Positions 61,292-64,000 of a DNA stretch of 64,000 nt are shown piece by piece. This DNA is from Phycomyces blakesleeanus NRRL 1555(-) (taxonomy: Eukaryota; Mucoromycota; Mucoromycetes; Mucorales; Phycomycetaceae): positions 694,259 to 758,258 of the forward strand of contig NW_017265143.1 of the NCBI RefSeq assembly GCF_001638985.1, written 5' to 3'. The translations under genes and the position numbers were made by a program. The first letter of the stretch is position 1; each line of letters starts with the position of its first letter. The notes beneath the pieces were generated by a model. The model did no database searches and was not told the DNA's origin. It saw nothing but the letters and a program-made list of their open reading frames with translations.

Positions 61292-62306
61292 TTCATGCAA
61301 AGGTCGATATACATTCTATCCTTAAAGAAAGGACGAGGGGTCAATTGGGGGTTGAACAGGTTTCAGGACTCTCGGCCCATATCCACACCCTCACCCTCAC
61401 CCTCACTCATACACACAGATATATACATATATTTATGTGCGTATATGTACGTGTGGGTGTATACAATAACTCAAAAGAAAGAAACAAAAGAATCTGATCA
61501 AGTTCATGACCTTATCTCTGCACAGGCCATTCGCCACGTCCACCGAAATATTGACTTGGGGATTTCGGGGCTATATACATACATACACATACAAATATGT
61601 ATAGCATTATTAGTTGTATTTATACACACCTATACAGCGCTGCCATAGATATTATTGACAATAGTAGTAATACATTTAATTTTCAAGGATAAATTTCATT
61701 TTATCTGCAGAACCAAAATGATTATATAACATAAAGAATGATTCTTATTTTTTATTCTTATTCTTATTCTTATTCTTATTCTTATTCTTATTATACACAC
61801 ACACATTTATAGAAGTATATAATTGAAAAAGGTAGCTTAGAATAGTCTTTAATTGAATGTTCTTTGCTATCCTTAGAATAAGGCCTTCTCTTTGTCTTTT
61901 TTTTTTTTAAAAAAAAAGACAATGTATGTGGGATGGTTTATAGTTGGGTAATAAAATTAACGTGGTGTTAATAGACATTCTCGAGAAATGCATTAATTTG
62001 GAAATTCAAATACAGCTTTACATGCTTAAAGCCATTGTTGAGCATAATGTTTACTGTGTTTAAAATACCAAGCATTATATATGCTTATAAAAAAGGAACA
62101 ATCGTGTAACCATCTATTTTGAAACATTGAAACATAATACCTGTATTATCATTATTGTAACTGTGACTTGTCGTCTATCGTTTTCTTAATCAGCCATTAA
62201 TTATCCAGATGATATGCTTTACTTTGTTGAATGATATATATATATATTAGTACTACTGCTGCACATATATCAATAGTAAATTTCCTTGATTGTAATTGCA
62301 ATTGTA
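61292..62306. other. Spacer with an unassigned coding-like stretch
   Basis: Between the gap duplication and the SCOC-like gene. Two short stretches (about 61294-61390 and 61490-61570) have a balanced codon-like composition, giving KVDIHSILKERTRGQLGVEQ and SDQVHDLISAQAIRHVHRNI, separated by (CCCTCA)n and (CA/TA)n sequence. No start, stop or family match lets me build a gene. The rest is AT-rich with a TTATTC repeat at about 61750-61790. Confidence 0.3.
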
Positions 62307-62727
62307 ATGAATCAACCAGAACATGATGATGCTGAAATAGATGAAGGAAGAGATGCACTAGTAAAGTAAGCCAAGAAAAAGAAAAAGAAAAAGAAAATTG
62401 CCTTATGATTACAATTGTTGACATTTATGTTCAGTAATGTCATCCAGCTTCAGTCTCAATTACGTGGTGAGTTTGGTTATATTAATAGTTTAATAAATAA
62501 TAATTCATTGTCTTTGTTTTTTTTTGTTATTGTTGGGTTGTAATACAGGACTGATCGCAAGAGTAGACTCGGCCAAGAATGAACATCATTCTCTATTGAC
62601 CGAGAATCAAATGTTACAAAAGTATATCAACAATTCCTTGACCTCGACAGCTGTATTTGGTGCGACTGGTGGGGCTGTCAATCCAGCCATGGCACAAAGC
62701 AAATCTGGGCCAGAACCACCTCGTTAA
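62307..62727 (+). CDS. SCOC-like short coiled-coil protein, three exons
   Basis: Exons 62307-62365, 62435-62466 and 62549-62727 encode 89 residues with all junctions in frame. The core LIARVDSAKNEHHSLLTENQMLQKYINNSLTSTAVF closely follows the pattern of animal SCOC (LxARVDAVKEENLKLxSENQVLxxYIxNLMxxSxVF), preceded by the short coiled-coil entry NVIQLQSQLRG. SCOC binds Arl-type GTPases at the Golgi and affects autophagy in animals; the fungal role is inferred. The N-terminus is acidic and the C-terminus disordered. Because the exons are tiny, automated gene calling would easily miss this gene. Confidence 0.85.
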
Positions 62728-63929
62728 AGAAAATAATAATAATAATAATAATAATACTACTACTACTATAATTTTTGGTTTTGTAATAATTACAATACTC
62801 CTTATAAGCTAAGCGTCATTGAGGAATAGCATTGGATCATTCATGTATGTGACGGGCCTTCTATTGTTCTCAGCCATAAAAGGGGCTGATTGCAAGAGAG
62901 ATAGAGATAGAGATAGAGATGGGGGTACGAAAGAAAGGGGTGTATTTACAGTGTACTTCTATTGTATGTATAGATATATAGTGTGCGTGTTTGTGTATTT
63001 TTTGGGGGGAAAAAAAAAGAGGAAAAGAGGGAGAAAATAAAGAAATATATATATATATATATATAAAAGAGAGAGAGAGAGAGGGAAATACAAGGGGAGA
63101 AAGAGGGGGAGAGAGAGGGGGTTGAATTCATAAGGGTTGTTGCATTAACGCGCGCATCGAATGTGGAAAAGGGGGAATGAATCGAGAGAATGGTAATAAT
63201 ATAGGAGAGAGAGAGAGTGCGTGTGTAATACATTCATGGTATTTTACTGCACGGCAATGTCACGAACGAGTCGGGATCTCTTTAAGCTATGACGCTGCGA
63301 GTTGGACTGGAGACAAAAAGGGGTCATTTTCGCTTTCTTTCTTTCTTCCTTTCGACGGGGAGGTCAGAATCTATTATTCTCCTTTATTATCGCTGAACGC
63401 GGGATTATTACTTATTACTTATTGCTTATTACTTATTACTTATTACTATTGCCATTATTTCATAATTTGTTTTTTGTTCTTTGTAATGGTGATGTATAAT
63501 ACATAAATTAGACTTGGATTTAGATTTAGATTTCATTATCATTATCATTATTGTTAGACAATTGCTCTGTCAAATGATACTATATTATTGCCGTAGAATG
63601 CCGGCAAACTTGTTCTGAATTGAAGATAATCCGGATGCTTGGCCAAGGTAATTCCATTAAATTAAACAGTGATTTTAAGACTAAACCATGAGAATATTAA
63701 AATAGAATTATAGTAATAATAATACTAATAATAAAAAAGGACATTTCTTCCCAAACTCTGATTTCTAATGAGAATGATCAACCTCTCTCTCTATATATAT
63801 TACATTGTACTATCTATCTTGTTGGGCTACAGCATATAGAAAGTTTGATATATATATATATATATATATATAAAAGTAAAGTAAAGTAAGAAATACTAGG
63901 TGTAGATAGAGTTCATTAAGGGCAGGTTG
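62728..63929. other. Convergent 3' spacer, low complexity
   Basis: 3' region of the SCOC-like gene followed by simple repeats: (ATA/CTA)n at 62735-62770, (GAGATA)n at about 62898-62920, (TA)n and (GA)n at 63045-63120, TTACTTATT repeats at 63405-63450 and (TA)n at 63850-63872. No coding gene is supported. Confidence 0.45.
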
Positions 63930-64000
63930 TTAAGGAGGTGAAGATCGGAGAGTAGCAATGGTATCACAAGCAGCAAGATGGCTCTCTTTGGCACTGGTCT
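63930..64000 (-). CDS. Possible 3' end of a gene running off the window
   Basis: On the minus strand the last 71 bp contain an open stretch ending SAKESHLAACDTIATLRSSPP and a TAA stop at 63930-63932. Codon choice (GCC, GAG, CTT, GCT, ACC, ATT) resembles the coding exons of this window. On the plus strand an ATG at 63958 opens another short frame, so direction is uncertain. The family is not recognised. Confidence 0.3.
   Translation of the reverse strand, partial: TSAKESHLAACDTIATLRSSPP

Noticed and set aside
61379..61405. (CCCTCA)n as an interstitial telomere repeat
   Set aside because: Only about three units, not the TTAGGG repeat expected in these fungi, and embedded among other microsatellites.
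63177..63506. Plus-strand open frame near the right end
   Set aside because: Passes through TTACTTATT and other simple repeats, has no family similarity and no splice or start context.

Overview
The window is nuclear DNA from a fungus. AT-rich intergenic DNA separates intron-containing genes whose introns are mostly about 50-100 nt long with GT...AG ends. The gene set (argininosuccinate lyase, Mvp1-type sorting nexin, Naf1, Sec23, PP1, an AVT-type amino acid carrier) together with an expanded family of HSPA12-like Hsp70 proteins fits an early-diverging filamentous fungus, most likely Mucoromycota/Mucorales. The lineage is an inference; no species can be named from the sequence alone. Exon structures below were built by hand from splice sites and reading-frame continuity.

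Layout. 1-20.1 kb is an ordinary gene-dense region: argininosuccinate lyase (-), Mvp1/SNX8-like sorting nexin (-), a probable THOC7-like coiled-coil protein (+), a very large repeat-rich CCHC zinc-knuckle protein (+), a bZIP factor (-), isovaleryl-CoA dehydrogenase (-), a mitochondrial circularly permuted GTPase (-) and Naf1 (+).

20.1-47.4 kb is an accessory region. It holds a head-to-tail array of HSPA12-like Hsp70 genes, all on the minus strand and all with the same six-exon plan. There are four intact-looking genes, one copy with a lost splice donor plus a frameshift, one 5' fragment pseudogene and one short decayed relic. The last two copies are almost identical over about 1.6 kb of promoter, N-terminal and ATPase sequence, then diverge abruptly in the C-terminal exons. 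A non-LTR retrotransposon with a 17-bp target-site duplication sits in the array, and fragments of related elements litter the spacers.

47.4-64 kb returns to housekeeping genes: Sec23 (-), PP1 catalytic subunit (-), an AVT-type vacuolar amino acid transporter (+), a GSKIP-domain protein (-) and a SCOC-like short coiled-coil protein (+). Long low-complexity spacers separate them. A 100-N gap at 60395-60494 is flanked by two copies of the same ~0.8 kb sequence, which looks like unmerged contig ends.

The flanking genes serve arginine synthesis, leucine breakdown, mitochondrial ribosome assembly, H/ACA snoRNP assembly, COPII traffic, endosomal sorting and phosphatase signalling. They form no evident pathway together. 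The unusual part of the window is the Hsp70 array and its retroelements.
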